Source: Ampelocalamus luodianensis
Lineage: Eukaryota > Streptophyta > Magnoliopsida > Poales > Poaceae
NCBI GenBank assembly: GCA_036346255.1
Contig: CM070625.1
Coordinates: forward strand, 34,228,520 to 34,292,519
Direction of reading: 5' to 3'
DNA length: 64,000 bases
Shown: positions 23,201-37,900 of the stretch, piece by piece
How the letters are laid out: each line of letters opens with the position of its first letter
How positions within the stretch are numbered: the stretch's first letter is position 1
Translations under genes and position numbers: made by a program
Notes under the pieces: model-generated
What the model was told of the DNA's origin: nothing
What the model saw: the letters and a program-made list of their open reading frames with translations, nothing else
Databases searched by the model: none

Positions 23201-25959
23201 TTGCCATACAATAAAGCAAATTGAGAGGCTCTCACCTTTGGTAAATACGGAACACAGCCAAGGCCCATTGACTATATCAATGTAACATAGAGAAAAAGAA
23301 TATTATTAAAGTGATTACAGTGCAAAAGAGAGAAAGATTGTTGAAGGAAGAAACTATTTAAAATTGAAATATTACCTTAAAAATAAAGATAAGGGAGCCC
23401 ACCACCATTTGATGATAACTTGAAAGAGAAGGATCTCGAAGAATCCGCATGAGAGAGCTAATTGCAACCTAGCAATAGAGGATTAAGGTTACGGAGGCTA
23501 ACACAGGAATCTTTCAGATTTACAATAAAATAACAGAAAACCATACTGTTGAATAGTAGTCCTCAGATGCTGAAAAAGATGGCCAGAAATCAGTTGGTAA
23601 CTCTTCCATGGAAACAATATGTTGTGCAGTCTCAATTGTTGGCCGTAGAACCTCTCTATGCTGACCAGCTAGATTATGTTGATTACGCTTATGTGCGTGA
23701 GGGTCCAATGCACCCATAATGCCTAAAACCTGGAAAAGGATATTGCCTTATTGTAACATCCCAAAGTTGGGAATTGTTGAAAATGAAAATAATTTAAATC
23801 TTTTATTGTTTTTCGTTGCTATTCGAATTTTCGGCGTTTATTAGAGAACCTTGTTTTGGTTTTTGCCAAACAATTCATGTAATAAAAATAAAACTGGGAA
23901 TCAAGAGCCAAATAATTGGAAACTAATTTGAGCATATTTTGAAATTAGACTTAATTCCAAATAACTTTAAGGATTTAATCCTGTGATGACCTCCTAATGT
24001 TTTAATATAAAACAGTGCAACCACAAGTCTATAATAGTATCGACATGGATAAATAATTTGTATTCACCGGTGCGAGTTGCACCACTGGAGTGACCCACGA
24101 GTCGTGCCGCTGGTTTTAAGCCGTCATGGACATAGGTCATGTCGCTGGCGTAAGTCGCCGTGTAGTGCAAAAGGGGGTCTGGGTGTGGTAGACGTAACCA
24201 ACCTTAGATGAAACCTTAGCGGGTAGATGAAACCTTAGTGGGTAGATGAAACTTTAGCGGGTGTAACTTACACTTGGGGATGCATTTTAAGAGCATATAC
24301 AACAATTTCTTTGTTAACTTGTTACTAAGAGGAAAGAGAGTATTCAATCTAGTAAAAAGAAACAAGTCTTCCAATGGATTGTTTCTTGAGTTTGTATCTT
24401 GCTACCCACAAAACAAGTTTTTAGGTAACAAGCAAGTCTCCAATAGCTATTTTGTTGTTTCTTAAGTCTTGGTATAAACAACTTGTTTATTTCTTCATCT
24501 AGAAACAAGCTCACCTTCTCTCCTCACCATCTCTCCTCCACATCACCTAAATGCTGATGTATTCATCATTTAGTAACAAGTGACATGGACTATTGTAGAT
24601 GATCTAAAGGTCTTGTGATGATCTTCTTGATTCACATGTCTAAGGAGACGTGTGAAACATAACAAGATGATTATCTCTTGTAGATAAAGTGTACAGTCTT
24701 TGCAGAGTATAAACTGTTCGAACAGTCGTGCCCACAGTCATAGACGGGCATGCGAACTTGCTCGAGTTAGTGTCTATTTCTAAAAACCTTGTAGGTGGGA
24801 TGAAAACTCGTCGGGTGGATGTAACCCTGATTTTGGATTTTCCTGGGCGGACGTAACCCAATGTTAATAATGGGTGGATGTAACCTAAAACTAGCATATG
24901 GTGGAGGTAACCATGCACTGTAACAGGTGGATGTAACCTGCACTACTATTATTATGCATTCTCTCAAACAACTTTAGATAATCTAGTTTTGGTAAAGATG
25001 CTAGGTCCCAGGAATTTCCTATAATTGTATCTCAAACTGATGGCGTTTTCACAAATAAAGGAACCTCAAGCCTCCCTTGATAGCTTTGCATCTATTAATA
25101 TTGCATTATGTGTGATGGCTTGCTTGGTACCTTTATACTCATTATTGCTCAATTACCATTGTTCAGTCAGTAAGAAGGATAGAGCCAAGCCCTGCTATCA
25201 TCTAAAGGAGTTGACAGAGCTGGAAGATGAAGAGGCCAAGAACTAGGTCGCGAACCCTAGTTGGCTGCATGTGGGTGTGTCCTGAGGGTCCCACCTGTAT
25301 GAAGTTTTCTATTTCCGCTACCGCTTTTTAATGATTTCAGCCTAATCGCCCATAAGTCCACCATTATATTTACGCTTCTGCATGATATGTATTTGATGTT
25401 TAGTAATATATGTGTAAGCACTACCACCTGATCCAAGGAATAGCGCGGTGGAATCATAGAAGATTCTGGATTGATAAAATTTGGGTCCGACACTTATTGC
25501 CTAATCAAGGGCATTATATATAATCATGAACAGTAAGCATCAATCAAATAAATACCTTCAGCACTTCCAGTCTGGTCGACCATTCCAATTCACCATTCAG
25601 CAATTTCAAGAGTAAGCCAAGCAATGGAGGATACTCATTGTAGGGAGAGATAACATAGCTGGTGACCATCCATGAAAAATCAAAGAACAAAAGTGATATC
25701 CATACCGCAGTAATACACTTAATATAGAATGGAAATAATTACTACAACATATATGAAAGCAAGTACAGCAAGTATGTAGGCCTTATCATGCAGCAATCTT
25801 CGGCCTTATCATACAGCAATCTTCCATAATATCAAGAGCAAGGAGAGAATGGAATTATTAGCAAGAATGCGCCAATGTGGTAGTTGGAAAGAGTACAAGC
25901 AAATCAACCATAAAGCCTCAAGTATTTGATGATGCTAAAAAGAACACACACACGCACAA

Positions 25960-25993
<34 letters not shown>

Positions 25994-28900
25994 TAGCAAG
26001 AATGCGCCAATGTGGTAGTTGGAAAGAGTACAAGCAAATCAACCATAAAGCCTCAAGTATTTGATGATGCTAAAAAGAACACACACACGCACAGCAGCAG
26101 CAGCAGCAGCACAACAACAACAAAAAGAAAGCACGAACATGAACGGCAAAACACTAACATAAAATTTTGAAAAAATGAAGACTCATAGACACAATACCTA
26201 CTGAGATCTTAGTTACCGTTTGAAGCCTCAAGTATTTGATGATGCTAAAAATCTCAAATCGGTAACAAACTTCAAGGGACAAGCAGATAAAATTTAATGG
26301 CAAAAATCATGTGATACAGAATTGAAGTCAAGTTCAGAGCTTATTGAAATACATGCAAGTCAATATGCATGCAAATGAAAGAACAAAAAAAAGTACATAC
26401 CCTGTGCTTTGAATAACTTGTCCAAGGGTTGCTACTGCCACTTCCCTTTTACTAACAGCACCTCCATCCAAAAGAGCATCCACAACTAGAGGCATTAGCT
26501 CAGGAAGATATTGCCTCATCGCAAAGCCACCCTATCATGCAGAGCATAAATTATCACAAGTCAAGTTGAGCCAGTTTCAAGCAAATCAACCATAAAGAAA
26601 AGGAAAAGGTCCAATTTACTCCCCCTCTACTTGCACAGAAATCCAGACTGGATCCTCTATTACAGAACCGATTATTTAACCCCCTTAACTTTGAAAACCT
26701 GTACAAATCACAACCTGGACACTGGTTTTCAAAGTGGTTGTCACGCTGGCCACTAATCTGGCATCACAGTCAGCGTTAAGTCAGCAAATTAAAGTGGGAC
26801 CCACCAGAGAGGAAGATTTTTTTATTTATTTTTTAATTAACTTGTTGACTCACTGTGTGAGGTGGCTTGCTGACATCGCTCATTGAGTTGCTGATTCAGC
26901 AAATTGAGCCCAATCAGATGCCAAGTAAGTAAAACCACTACTAATACTACCATCACAAGATGGAAAAAAATATACCACTTTGGCCAGTTCTCCAACAGTG
27001 GCGAGCACCCCCGCAGCAAGCGCATTATTAGCATTTGGTCCTGTTCCTTCACACAGTCTAGCCACTAGCGCCTGAAAGAAAACAATATGGGAACTGAGAA
27101 GTAAGAATAGCACAAGTAACACTGATCTCATATCTTACTAACCTTGTGAATTGGAGCAATATAAGGTAGTATTAGCCGTGCACAACTCCTAATTAAGCAG
27201 CCCAACAATCTAGCACTTTCCTCTCTACACTTGCTATCCATACTGCAAACAACATGAAGAGTTTCAGAAGCATGATACTGAAGCAACATGATATGACTTT
27301 GGAGTTTGGAACCAGCATTGATTATCGGAAAACCTTTGGTCAAGATACGTGAGCAACTGTATAAGATAGCGACGAAGGGCAGGCAGTACGTATGCAGGAT
27401 TTTTTTCAGATAATCTGCCTGCAACTGATATTGCCAATTCTCTGACATCATACTCCTAGGTTAAACAATTAAAAAGAAAATTATCAACGATGACAAGTGT
27501 TTAGAAATCTACTAACTATTAACAAATATAAAGGGAATGGGAATTGTCATTACAATAGTGTGGACCAGTGCAAAAAAGGAACATGATGTTCTTGTTCTAA
27601 TATAGATATTTCCAATCATGGATATAATAATCCAGGACTATTTCTTTTGTTTACAAAGACATGGATTATTAAGTTTATGGCTCCAAAAACTCTAGGGGAG
27701 TTGGCAAAACCAGCCAAACACCAAAACTCCATAAATTGATGGAGCAGAGTTGGTAGAGCTCTAGTTCATTTTGGTGGAGCACCTCTTTCCCACATAAATG
27801 AATCTGACACGGAGTTTCAAGGTACCCACCTTGCCAATTATAGAGTTTGAGTTCTGGATCTCCTGAGTTTTGAGTGGAGCTGCTCTGTGGAGCATAAGAT
27901 TTAAGAAATAAGGCAACATAATACTTGCAAGATACAAATGAAGTATATCACGATTACTCGTCAATGATTCATTTTCTAGAAATATTTGCACAAGTACACT
28001 ATACAGTCTAGGAAAACATACGTTGTAGACAGACCCTCTTACTTTGACAGTCATTAATGTGTCACCCTTTGTGCACAAGAGGAACCCTGTCACGAACAAA
28101 CGATCGTATGGGATAGCTGTGAGAAATAGGCGGCTTTGGGCCTGGCTTGCGGCCTTGCGCCCAGGAGCCGTGGCTGCGATAGCGAGGAGAAACAAGATAG
28201 ATGCATGAGAGATAGGGAAGGGAAGGAGACAGGGAAATAGACTAATTATTGCTTAACTTTATTGATGTACTTTGGTTCCTTGTACAAAAGGAGTTAAAAG
28301 TGTTGTATATTCTCTCCCTCTCTTTAGCCCATATGGCCCATGTAGCCCATATAATCTTCTCTATATATACTCTCCATTAATGAATAAGATGCACAGTTGT
28401 GAATAGTAAAACCCTAACCTCAATTATTCTAACATGGTATCAAAGCCATCTCCAACCCTACCCCTATTTCCATAGCCGTTGTCGTTGTGCTTGCGCTTCC
28501 TCCGCCGTGGGCCAGCGGGCCCAGAGCTGCTCTTCAGCGGTATCATACCATCCTCTCCCCTGCTCGTCGCCTGAAGCTCCCCCAAGCAACAAAGCATCAT
28601 CTGCTTCGTCGTCGCCTGCATCTGGACTTCCCCGAGTGATGAAGCATCCGGATCCAACGCCACCTCTACTCTTACGTCAACCTCTTCCCGCCTCAAGCCA
28701 TCCTCGTTGCGCCTCTGGATCTGTCGCCTGGAGCTCCTCTCCTCGTCTCGTCGTCGCCTAGAGCTAACTCCCCCGAGCGACGAAACATCTAGATCCGACG
28801 TCATCCTCGCCGCCCACCTCTGCTAGACGTCGTCCTCGCCGCCTCTACGACGGATTCGGCACCTAGAGATCATCCTCGTTCGGATCTGACGTTGTCCTCG

Positions 28901-31900
28901 CCGCCCGCCTCTGCTACAACATCGTCCTCGCTGCACCACTGCTCCAACGTCATCCTTGCCGCCCCTGCAATGGATCCGACACCTAGAGCTCATCCTCGTT
29001 GATGACGCTTCCACCTCTGTGCTACCACCTCCTCTGGGTCGGCGGGCTGGACATTGTTGCCGCCGCGGACGACGACGACCATAGCTCTTCCTCCCGTGCA
29101 GCGCTCGCCACCTCATCCGCTTGTCCTCGCGCTATTGTTGTTGATGCTCCGCTGCTCAGTACTACTCTTACTCTACCACTGTTGTTGATGCTACTACTAC
29201 TGTTGTCTGCTACTTTTGATTGCTCGATTTGAGTGGTGCTGCTTGGTGATTGCTGTGATTGCTGTTGTGATGTTGTTGTTTGGTTGTGGTCCATCAAAAT
29301 GGCAATTGATCTCGTGTTCACGGACGTTAGGCTCGATGGGTTGAACTATCGAGCATAGGCCTTCTCAGTCAAGACTACTCTTAGGGGTTACTCAACTACC
29401 ACACTCCACCGACTTTGACTGGGGTGCTCTCTAGTTTGATTGCAGAGGAAACTCGTCTTCATTCGCTTATGCCTACCTTAGATCCTCGCCACATGTTGTC
29501 CTAGGTCTCTCATAGCGGTCTGGATCTATCAGAGCGACACCCACAGGAATGCTGGTATGTTCTCATTGCAAGAGGATTGGTCATCTTATTGACAAGTGCT
29601 TCAAGTTACATCCAGATCAGCTTGTTGATTATCTTGCCAGACATTCATCTGGTCGTCGTCGTGGAGCACCTACTGGGCCTCCGAGAGCACTTACTGGAGC
29701 AGTCACTGCTGCCACACCCACACCTACTGTGACTTCTAGATCAGTGTCTACTATAACCTCAGTTGCACCTTCTGCTCCTTGCGCTACTCATCCTTAGGTT
29801 CTAGACTCGGGTGCCTCTTTTCATGTCACATCTGACAACTCTCAGCTTGTTGCTCGTAGGCCCGTGACCGATGCTGCATATGTTCGCACAGCTAATGGTA
29901 CACCTTGCTCTATTACCCATCAGGGCATTCTCTCTACATCTCGCTTCTCTGTTCCTGCTGTGTCTTTTGTTCCTCAACTATCTATGAACCTTCTTTCTAT
30001 TGGTCAATTCACTGATATGAACTGTTTCATTGGATTTTATGATTCTTCTTGTTTCATTCAGGATCGTCAAAGCAGAAGAGGGAAGCAGAAGAGTGATTGG
30101 TTTTGGCAATCGCCGTAAAGGCTCTCCTAGTCTCTATGTCTTGGACACCTTACATCTTCCTTCCACCAGTACGTCGAAGACCTCAGTGTCTTCTACTATG
30201 TCATCATCTCAGTCTCCTATTGGTTCTTCCTTCAACAAGTGGCATCATAGACTTGGTCATCTTTGTGGAGCTCACCTCACCACTCTAGTTCATCAGAGTT
30301 CCTTAGGTCATGTCACTGTTCAGTCTAGTTTTCATTGTACTGGTTGTAAGCTGGGGAAACAACTACAACTTCCATATTCTAGTAGTACCTCTCAGTATTC
30401 TGGTCCTTTTGATTTGGTGAATTCAGATGTATGGAGTCCATCTCCTTTTGTATCGAAGGGTGATCATAGTTATGATGACATATTTGTCGATGATCACTCT
30501 CGATATACTTAGATCTATTTTATGAAACATCGCTTTCAGTAGATTTCCATTTATTAGACTTTTGCTAAGACGGTTCATACACAGTTTTCTTCTTCCATTC
30601 GTGTTTTTCATTCTGACTCTGGGGAGAGTATCTTTCATTAGCCTTTCGTCAGTTCCTTTCTTTTGATGGTACTTTTCCTTAGCTCTCGTGTCCTGGTGCT
30701 CATGTTCAGAATGGTGTTGCTGAGCGCAAGCACCGTCACATCATAAAGACTGCTCGTACTCTTCTCATCCCCTCCTTTGTTCTCTCTCACTTCTTGGGGC
30801 GATCTCTGGCGATCTATCTCATCAACCGTCAACCCTCTTCCAAACATCAGGGCAAGTGTCCTGATGAGGTCCTGTATAGAGCAACTTCTCGCTATGCTCA
30901 TTTTCGTGTCTTTGGTTGTGTTTGCTTATATCCTTCTAGCACCCCATGAGCGCACAAAGCTGAGTGCTCAGTCGGTTGAGTGTCTTCCTAGGTTATTGTC
31001 CTGAGCATAAGGGCTATCGTTGCTATGATCCCTCAGCACGCCGCATTCACATCTCTCGTGATGTGACCTTTGATGAGGGTCAACCTTTCTTTTATCATCC
31101 TTCCACAGATTCCACCTCCTTTTTGTGTCTACCTCCCATTCTTTCACCAGACTTGTCTTCTCCAGATACACCTTCTCCACCAGTTTCACCTTCTAGTGTC
31201 TCCATCAGCTCTACCAGTTTTTGACACTTCCACTTTTCCCTTTCACTATAGTCGCCAACAGAGAGTTCCTTCCGATCCTCGGTCCTCCTCTCCTCCACTT
31301 GACCCTCTGGCCAGCACCACCAACTCGGACGATCGTTCTACTACATCACTGTATGCCCTACGTGATTGTTTTTCTATTCAAGCACCAGAGAAATGGGGTT
31401 TTTTCATGCAGGTGCAGTAGCTGAGCCGAGTACCTATCAGGAGGCAACTAGTACACCTGAGTGGATCTTGTTCCGCTACCATCTAGAGCTGTTCCTATCA
31501 CTTGCAAGTGTGTGTACAGTGTACAAAGTAAAGAAGAAGTCAGATGGGTCAGTAGAGCGATACAAGGCTTATCCTATTGCAAGAGGTTTTCAGCAGGCTT
31601 ATGGTCGAGATTATGATCAGACTTTTGCTCAAGTTGCTCATATGACCATAGTCCGTACTCTTATTGTTGTTGCAACAGTACGCACATGTACTATATCTCA
31701 GATGGAGTGATTTTCTTCATGGTGATCTACATGAGGTCTATATGCAGCCAAACCCCGATGTTAAGGCTCCTACAGGCTATGTTTGTCGCCTTAGGCGTGC
31801 TCTATATGGTCTCAAGCAGGCTCCTCGTGCTTGGTTCGAGCGTTTCAGTTCTATGATTCGAGTTGTTGGTTTCACTCCGAGTGAACATGATCCTACCTTG

Positions 31901-34900
31901 TTTATTCACACTTCTCAGCGGGGTCGTATTTTGCTTCTATTCTATGTGGATGATATGCTGATCACAGGAGATGACATGGACTACGTGGCTTGTCAAGAAG
32001 AAATTGAGTGAACAGTTTATGATATCTGATTTGAGACCATTGAGTTATTTTCTAGGGATTGAGATTCATTCTAATAGTGATGGCTACTACCTCTCTCAGC
32101 ATCTCTACATTTAGGATCTGCTTGCTCGCTCTAGGATGACTGATACTCGCAATGCTACCACACCTATATAGCTTCACTTGCAGCTTTGATCTACAGACGA
32201 TGTACCCTTGACAGATCCTTCCCGCTATCGCCAGCTCGTTAGGAGTCGTGTCTATCTCACTGTCACCAGGCCAAACATTGCTCATATTGTTCATGTGCTC
32301 AGCCAGTTTGTCAGTGCTCCCACATCAGTCCACTATGGTCATGTTCTTCGTGTGTTGAGATACTTGAGAGGGACGTCTGTTTTATGCCAGTTCGAGTCAT
32401 CTCCAGCTCTACGCTTACTCTGACTCATCGCCGCTCTATCACTAGCTATTGTATCTCTCTTGGTACTTCGTTCATTGCTTGGAAATCCAAGAAGCATACT
32501 GCGGTGTCACGCTCTAGTGCAGAGGCTGAGCTTCGAGCTCTTGCCGCTACCACCTCAAAGATCATTTGGCTTCGATGGCTCTTGATTGATCTAGGTGTCC
32601 ATTGTGACAATCCTACACTTCTCTTTTGTGACAGTACAAGTGTCATTCAGATTGCTAGTGATTCAATCAAGCATGAGCTGACAAAACATATTGGTGTTGA
32701 TGCATCCTTCACACGATCTCATTGTCAGCAGTCGACCATCGCCCTCAAGTATATTCTCTCAGAACTTCAAGTTGCAGATTTCTTCACTAAAGCTCAAAAC
32801 TCGAGAACATCATCGGCTTCATTTACTCAAACTCAGTGCATCAGATCCTCCTAATCCACTTTGAGTTTGAAGGAGGGTGTTAAGAGTGTTATATATTCTC
32901 TCCCTCTCTTAGCCCATGTGGCCCATGTAGCCCATGAGACCCATGCAATCTTCTCTATATATATTCTCACATTAATGAATAAGATGCTCAGTTGTGAATA
33001 GCAAAACCCTATATTCTCCCATTAATGAATAAGATACTCAGTTGTGAATAGCAAAACAATAGCCTCAGCTATTCTAACATAAGTATTCTGAACAAACCGA
33101 CTAGGAATCTAACTTACAAACCGACTAGATAATTGATCCCATCTAACTTAACATGACACGACTTGACTATTACGTGAATACTAATCCTGATCGACTCCTG
33201 TTCTGGCTTGGACACCGGCTGGATCGGCTTCATTTCTGGCTTGGTCACCAGCTGGAGTGGTTCTTCTAAGTGTTTGATGCAGAATTCCCCACATGACAAA
33301 CCCCACTGGTAATAGATATAAAAAAAATAGGCACACAAGCGTGCAAAAGCATACCCAAAAAAAGGACCCATTTTAGTCAAGGTTGCAGCCTTTTGACAAA
33401 ATGAACATCACCCACTAACAAAGTAGGCACTGAAACTAAAATGAATTTTCATTCTTACTCTTGTCTATTCCTAGTTCATTGCACCTCATTACGAATTTAT
33501 GATATTATATGACCACAATAAAAGATGCAATTAAAAGTAATGCCACCTTATGGAACAAGTACTGTAGGGCATCCACCCCCCCCCCCACTCTTCTATGAAT
33601 TCTGCATAGGAAAAAAAATCATATTTTTCTACTTCCTAATGCTGGGACTTTACAAATATAAGTCACTATCTACAAGATTACAACTAAAGATAAAAAGATT
33701 AAAGAAAATTACGAAACATTTCTAAACACAGAAATCACATGATCGGCTAGGTCAACATTCTAGCAGGGCGGAAGTACAGGAAGGGGACCCTCACATTCTC
33801 TAATACAAAAAGATTTTAACAGTACATAAAGGGCTCGCACTTTCATAAAGGAAGCAAACAATAAACATAAAAGGTGAACCAAATGTGGTGTGGAAGCAGC
33901 TGGTAATAGATCTAACGGCTCACTCTATATGATAAACATGTGTAATACAATGTACCTCGTCATTTAAGGCAACAAAAATTGAAGTCAAGATGTCAGCTTG
34001 GGCCAAAAAATCATCGAAAGTAGGATTCCCATACAGAGCCTTGAATACTGAACTTCTAACACCAACATCAGCATCAGCAACTGCAGCAATGAGAAGTTTT
34101 TCCACTATCTGCAGAGGAACATAAGAATGCCAAGTTGCCAACAGACAATTAACATTATGCCAATCAAAATGTATCGCAGGGATTATCATTACAGTGTGCC
34201 TATGACATAAGAACATAAAGCGCACAATTGCCAAGAACCAAGTCCCAGTCTGTGAAGGATCATGTGTCAACTATCAAAGATTGATGAGCTAAACATGAGT
34301 GACTGTCAAACGGGACCTGTTGGTCAGCGAATGACTAGCTCCATTTTGCAGGTCCTTTTCGTATGTAGCCAATGTTGTGAGTTGTGACTTAGGTGGAGTA
34401 GGTTCAATCATGAACTATGTGAAGAGGTATAAGTATCCTAGAAGTTCCAATTGTAAAAAATAGCTATAATGTGAACTACCTACCTCTATCCCACTGCTGT
34501 TTTCCCCCTCCTCTTCTCATATATAATTTGCTTCCATGCCATTTTATAATTTCAAATTCTACTGTTCCATATAAGAAATTTAACTCAGGTAGTATTAAAA
34601 TAACATCATCATTCATGCAATCATGCTCAAGTAAAATGTTAAATTCCATACAGTAACGCATGCAATAATCAAGCCATTCAGTGAAATGGATAATAAATCA
34701 CCCAATGACATTCGATTAAGTAGGGGTAGTCTAAAAACCTGTTTGTTCCATTTAATTGAAATAGTTAACAGCTTTAGCCCCCACAACAAAAATAAACAAT
34801 GATAAAGTCAAGTCTTATGAGACATTGATTCTCAGTTTCTCGCATTCCATTTAAGTTATGCACTTCAAATTAAAGCATGTGCGGTTGATATTAGTTGTAG

Positions 34901-37900
34901 ACAGTCCCATGCCTCCAATATATGGTTTAAACCCAAAAGCTATTAAGCTTAAGGAGTAGCTAGTTAGTGCAATTGTTAGATCTGTAGTTTGAAAGTTGCA
35001 TTGATGGTAAAATCACAGTGTTTTGGTGAGAATGTACTCCCTTCGTTTCACAATATAGGTCCATTTTATTGGAAATTGTCATTTCCCAATGTAAATCCTT
35101 CGAAGAAATTGGTTGAAGGCTAGAGTTCCCCAAGACATGGCTGAAGCTTTGACTAGCTGGATTAGTTGATTAAGAAAGGAAAAAAGATTTGGTTTCTATC
35201 CTCTATCTGCTTGGTACTTGGCTGTTGATTAGTTGGTTTTTATCAGTTTGGCTAGGCTGAATAGGCTTTTGGCTGTGCCTTAGTTCCTGTGGAACTTTGT
35301 ATGTTATTACTATGTAAATTATTTTATGTCTTAATATATATTTCAGAAGGGCTCTCCCTACTGTTCTCCTCAAAAAAAGTTAGTTATTGCAATATTTACT
35401 CTATACACCAGCTTTAATGCAGTGGAAGGGATTCAGTGTGTTAGAATTTGGAGAGGATTTTGTTATTCACAACTGTGCATCTTATACATTATTGAAAAGA
35501 TATATATATAGACAGTAGTCGGGCATCATGGGCTACCTATGTTGTCACGGCGACAAGGTGAGGCGAGGCGCTCCAGAGGCGCCAGCGCCTAGGCGTCCAT
35601 CTAGGTGATGATTAGACGATGTGTTAGACGGTGTGTTTATCTAGTGAAAAACACCATAGAATACTTGACAGTGGCCATAGAAGATCCCGCACAGCTGCCC
35701 AACTGCCCGCTGCCCAGCTCCCTCTTTACTCTTCCCATACTCCCGAGCAGCTCTTCTTCCCACACACAAGCAGCTCTTCTCAAATCTTCTTCCTCACCGG
35801 CAGCTTCTCAGCTCTGCTCTTCTTCGCATCTTCTTCCTCCTCACCGGCGCTGCTCATACACTCGAGCCTCGGCTGCCGCCCCGAACTCTGCTTGCTGCCA
35901 TGCGCTGCCCGACGCTTGGACCACACCGCCCTGGGCCGCGCCTCCCCTGCCTCGGCCTCGGCCTCGGCACAGGCCGGTCGCCGCCCCGAGCAACCCGACA
36001 CCCGGATCCGCTCTGGCCAAAGCTCAGATGGCGCCACCCTAAGCTCTGCTCGCTGCCCTGCGCCCCCTGCCCCCGAATTTGCGCCGGCCAGGCAAGGCGG
36101 CTCTGCGGGGACGACCTAGGCGATGACTCCTGTCGTCCACCGTGGAGTGCCAGGACGCCTAAGCGTCACCTTGATAACATAGTGGGCTACATGGGCCATA
36201 TGGGCCAAGAGAGAGACTACTAATATGTACAAGACTCTTAATACCCCCTTCAAACTCAAGGTGGTTCAGAAGGAACTAATGCACTGAGTTTGGGTAGATG
36301 AAGCGATGCACTGAGTTTGGGTAGATGAAGCCGATGTTGTTCTCGAGTCCGAGCCTTATTGAAGAAATCTACAACTTAAAGCTCTGAGGGTACATATTGG
36401 AGGTTGATGGTTGACTGCTGACAATGAGACCGTGTGAATAATGCATCAGCACCAATGTGCTTTGTCAGCGCATGTTTGACCGGATCACTAACAATCTAAA
36501 TGACACTTGTATTGTCACAAAATAAAGTTGTAGGATTATCACAAAGAACACCCAGATCAGCCAAAAGCCATCGAAGACAAACAATCTCTGAGGTGGTAGC
36601 GGCAAGGCCTCGAAGATCAGCCTCTGCACTAGAGCGTGACACCGCAGTCTGTTACTTGAACTTCCAGGCAATGAGCGAAGTACCAAGGGAGAAGAAGTAG
36701 CCAATGATAAATCGGCGATCAACGGGATTACTCGCCCAAGTGGAGTCAGAGTAAGCGTAGAACTGGAGCTGACTCGAACGGGATTACTCTGCTGCCCCTC
36801 TCAAGTGTAAGTTTTTCATGTGGTTGGCGGCCAAAGGAGATGCTGGACGGCAGACCGTCTAGAGAGCCGCGGCATTGCTAATCACCGTGTGTGTTCTGCC
36901 GCTATGACAATGAAACGATCGACCATTTACTGGTGGGCCGTGCGATCACTGGCCAGCTGTGGGCTCGCTTCATGCAACAGGTAGACTTCCATCAATGTAT
37001 CCCATCCGAACAAGCGTCCTTGGAGAATTTCTGGATTCTTGCCCGCCAATTGGTGCCGGTAAACAGCCGTCGAGGATTGGACTCCTGCATCATCATTGCT
37101 TGGCTGATTTGGAAAGAGAGGAACACAAGGGTGTTCGACAAGGTTGATTCTCCTTTGGAGTCTCTCTTGCACAGGATGTTCGACGAGCTCCGACTATGGC
37201 GTGCATCCGGAATTCAATGTCTGCAGTCGCTCCCACTGTCTGAGTAGTCGCCTAGTTTTTTTCTCTTTCTATCATTAGTCGTGAGAGGGTTGAATCACAT
37301 TCCCCTCCACTCCCTTTGGCTCATGTCTTGTTCGTAGCTTTCAGGTCTTTCTCTTTCTGTTTCTGTTGGTTGTCTAAGCTTCCAGTGCTCTGGCTTTGTT
37401 TTACGAGATTTCTGTGTTGGGTGTGGTGCATCTAATACTTTGTTGTTAGCTTCTAAACTATATCCTTCTTAATACAAAGACGTGCAACTCTTTTGCACGT
37501 TCTCGAAAAAAAATCCTGATTTCAAACTGTTTACCTCAGCTAAGAGCTCTTCCCCCAAAAAAAAGTTATAACAAGGATGTCTAGTAATAAGTATGAGACA
37601 AGATAGGTTTGCTTGAATAGATGTCACAGAATTAATCAACGCACAATGATGTTTGAGACAAACCTCCTCTATAAGGCGACGGCGCTTAGCTCCTCCCATA
37701 CGATTTGACCTATTTGAACTAAACTGCGAACCAGACGAAGCAGAAAGGGAGTGTGCGACTAAACTGGAACAGCATATTGCAGCAGCTTTTCGGGTACTGC
37801 TATCCTCATCTTCCAGATAAAGGATGACACACTCTCTGGCAAATTCCAGGAGCTCATGACCCTGAAACGAATGCATATTTTTTTAGGTTCAAAGACACTA

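Noticed and set aside
26600..26940. Possible MITE starting ggtccaatttactccccctc
   Set aside because: The style suggests a transposon, but the ends did not pair and no target duplication was seen.
28424..29321. ORFs on both strands downstream of the copia primer site
   Set aside because: This is the decayed leader and gag region of the copia element; none of the frames is intact or recognisable apart from the zinc knuckle further downstream.
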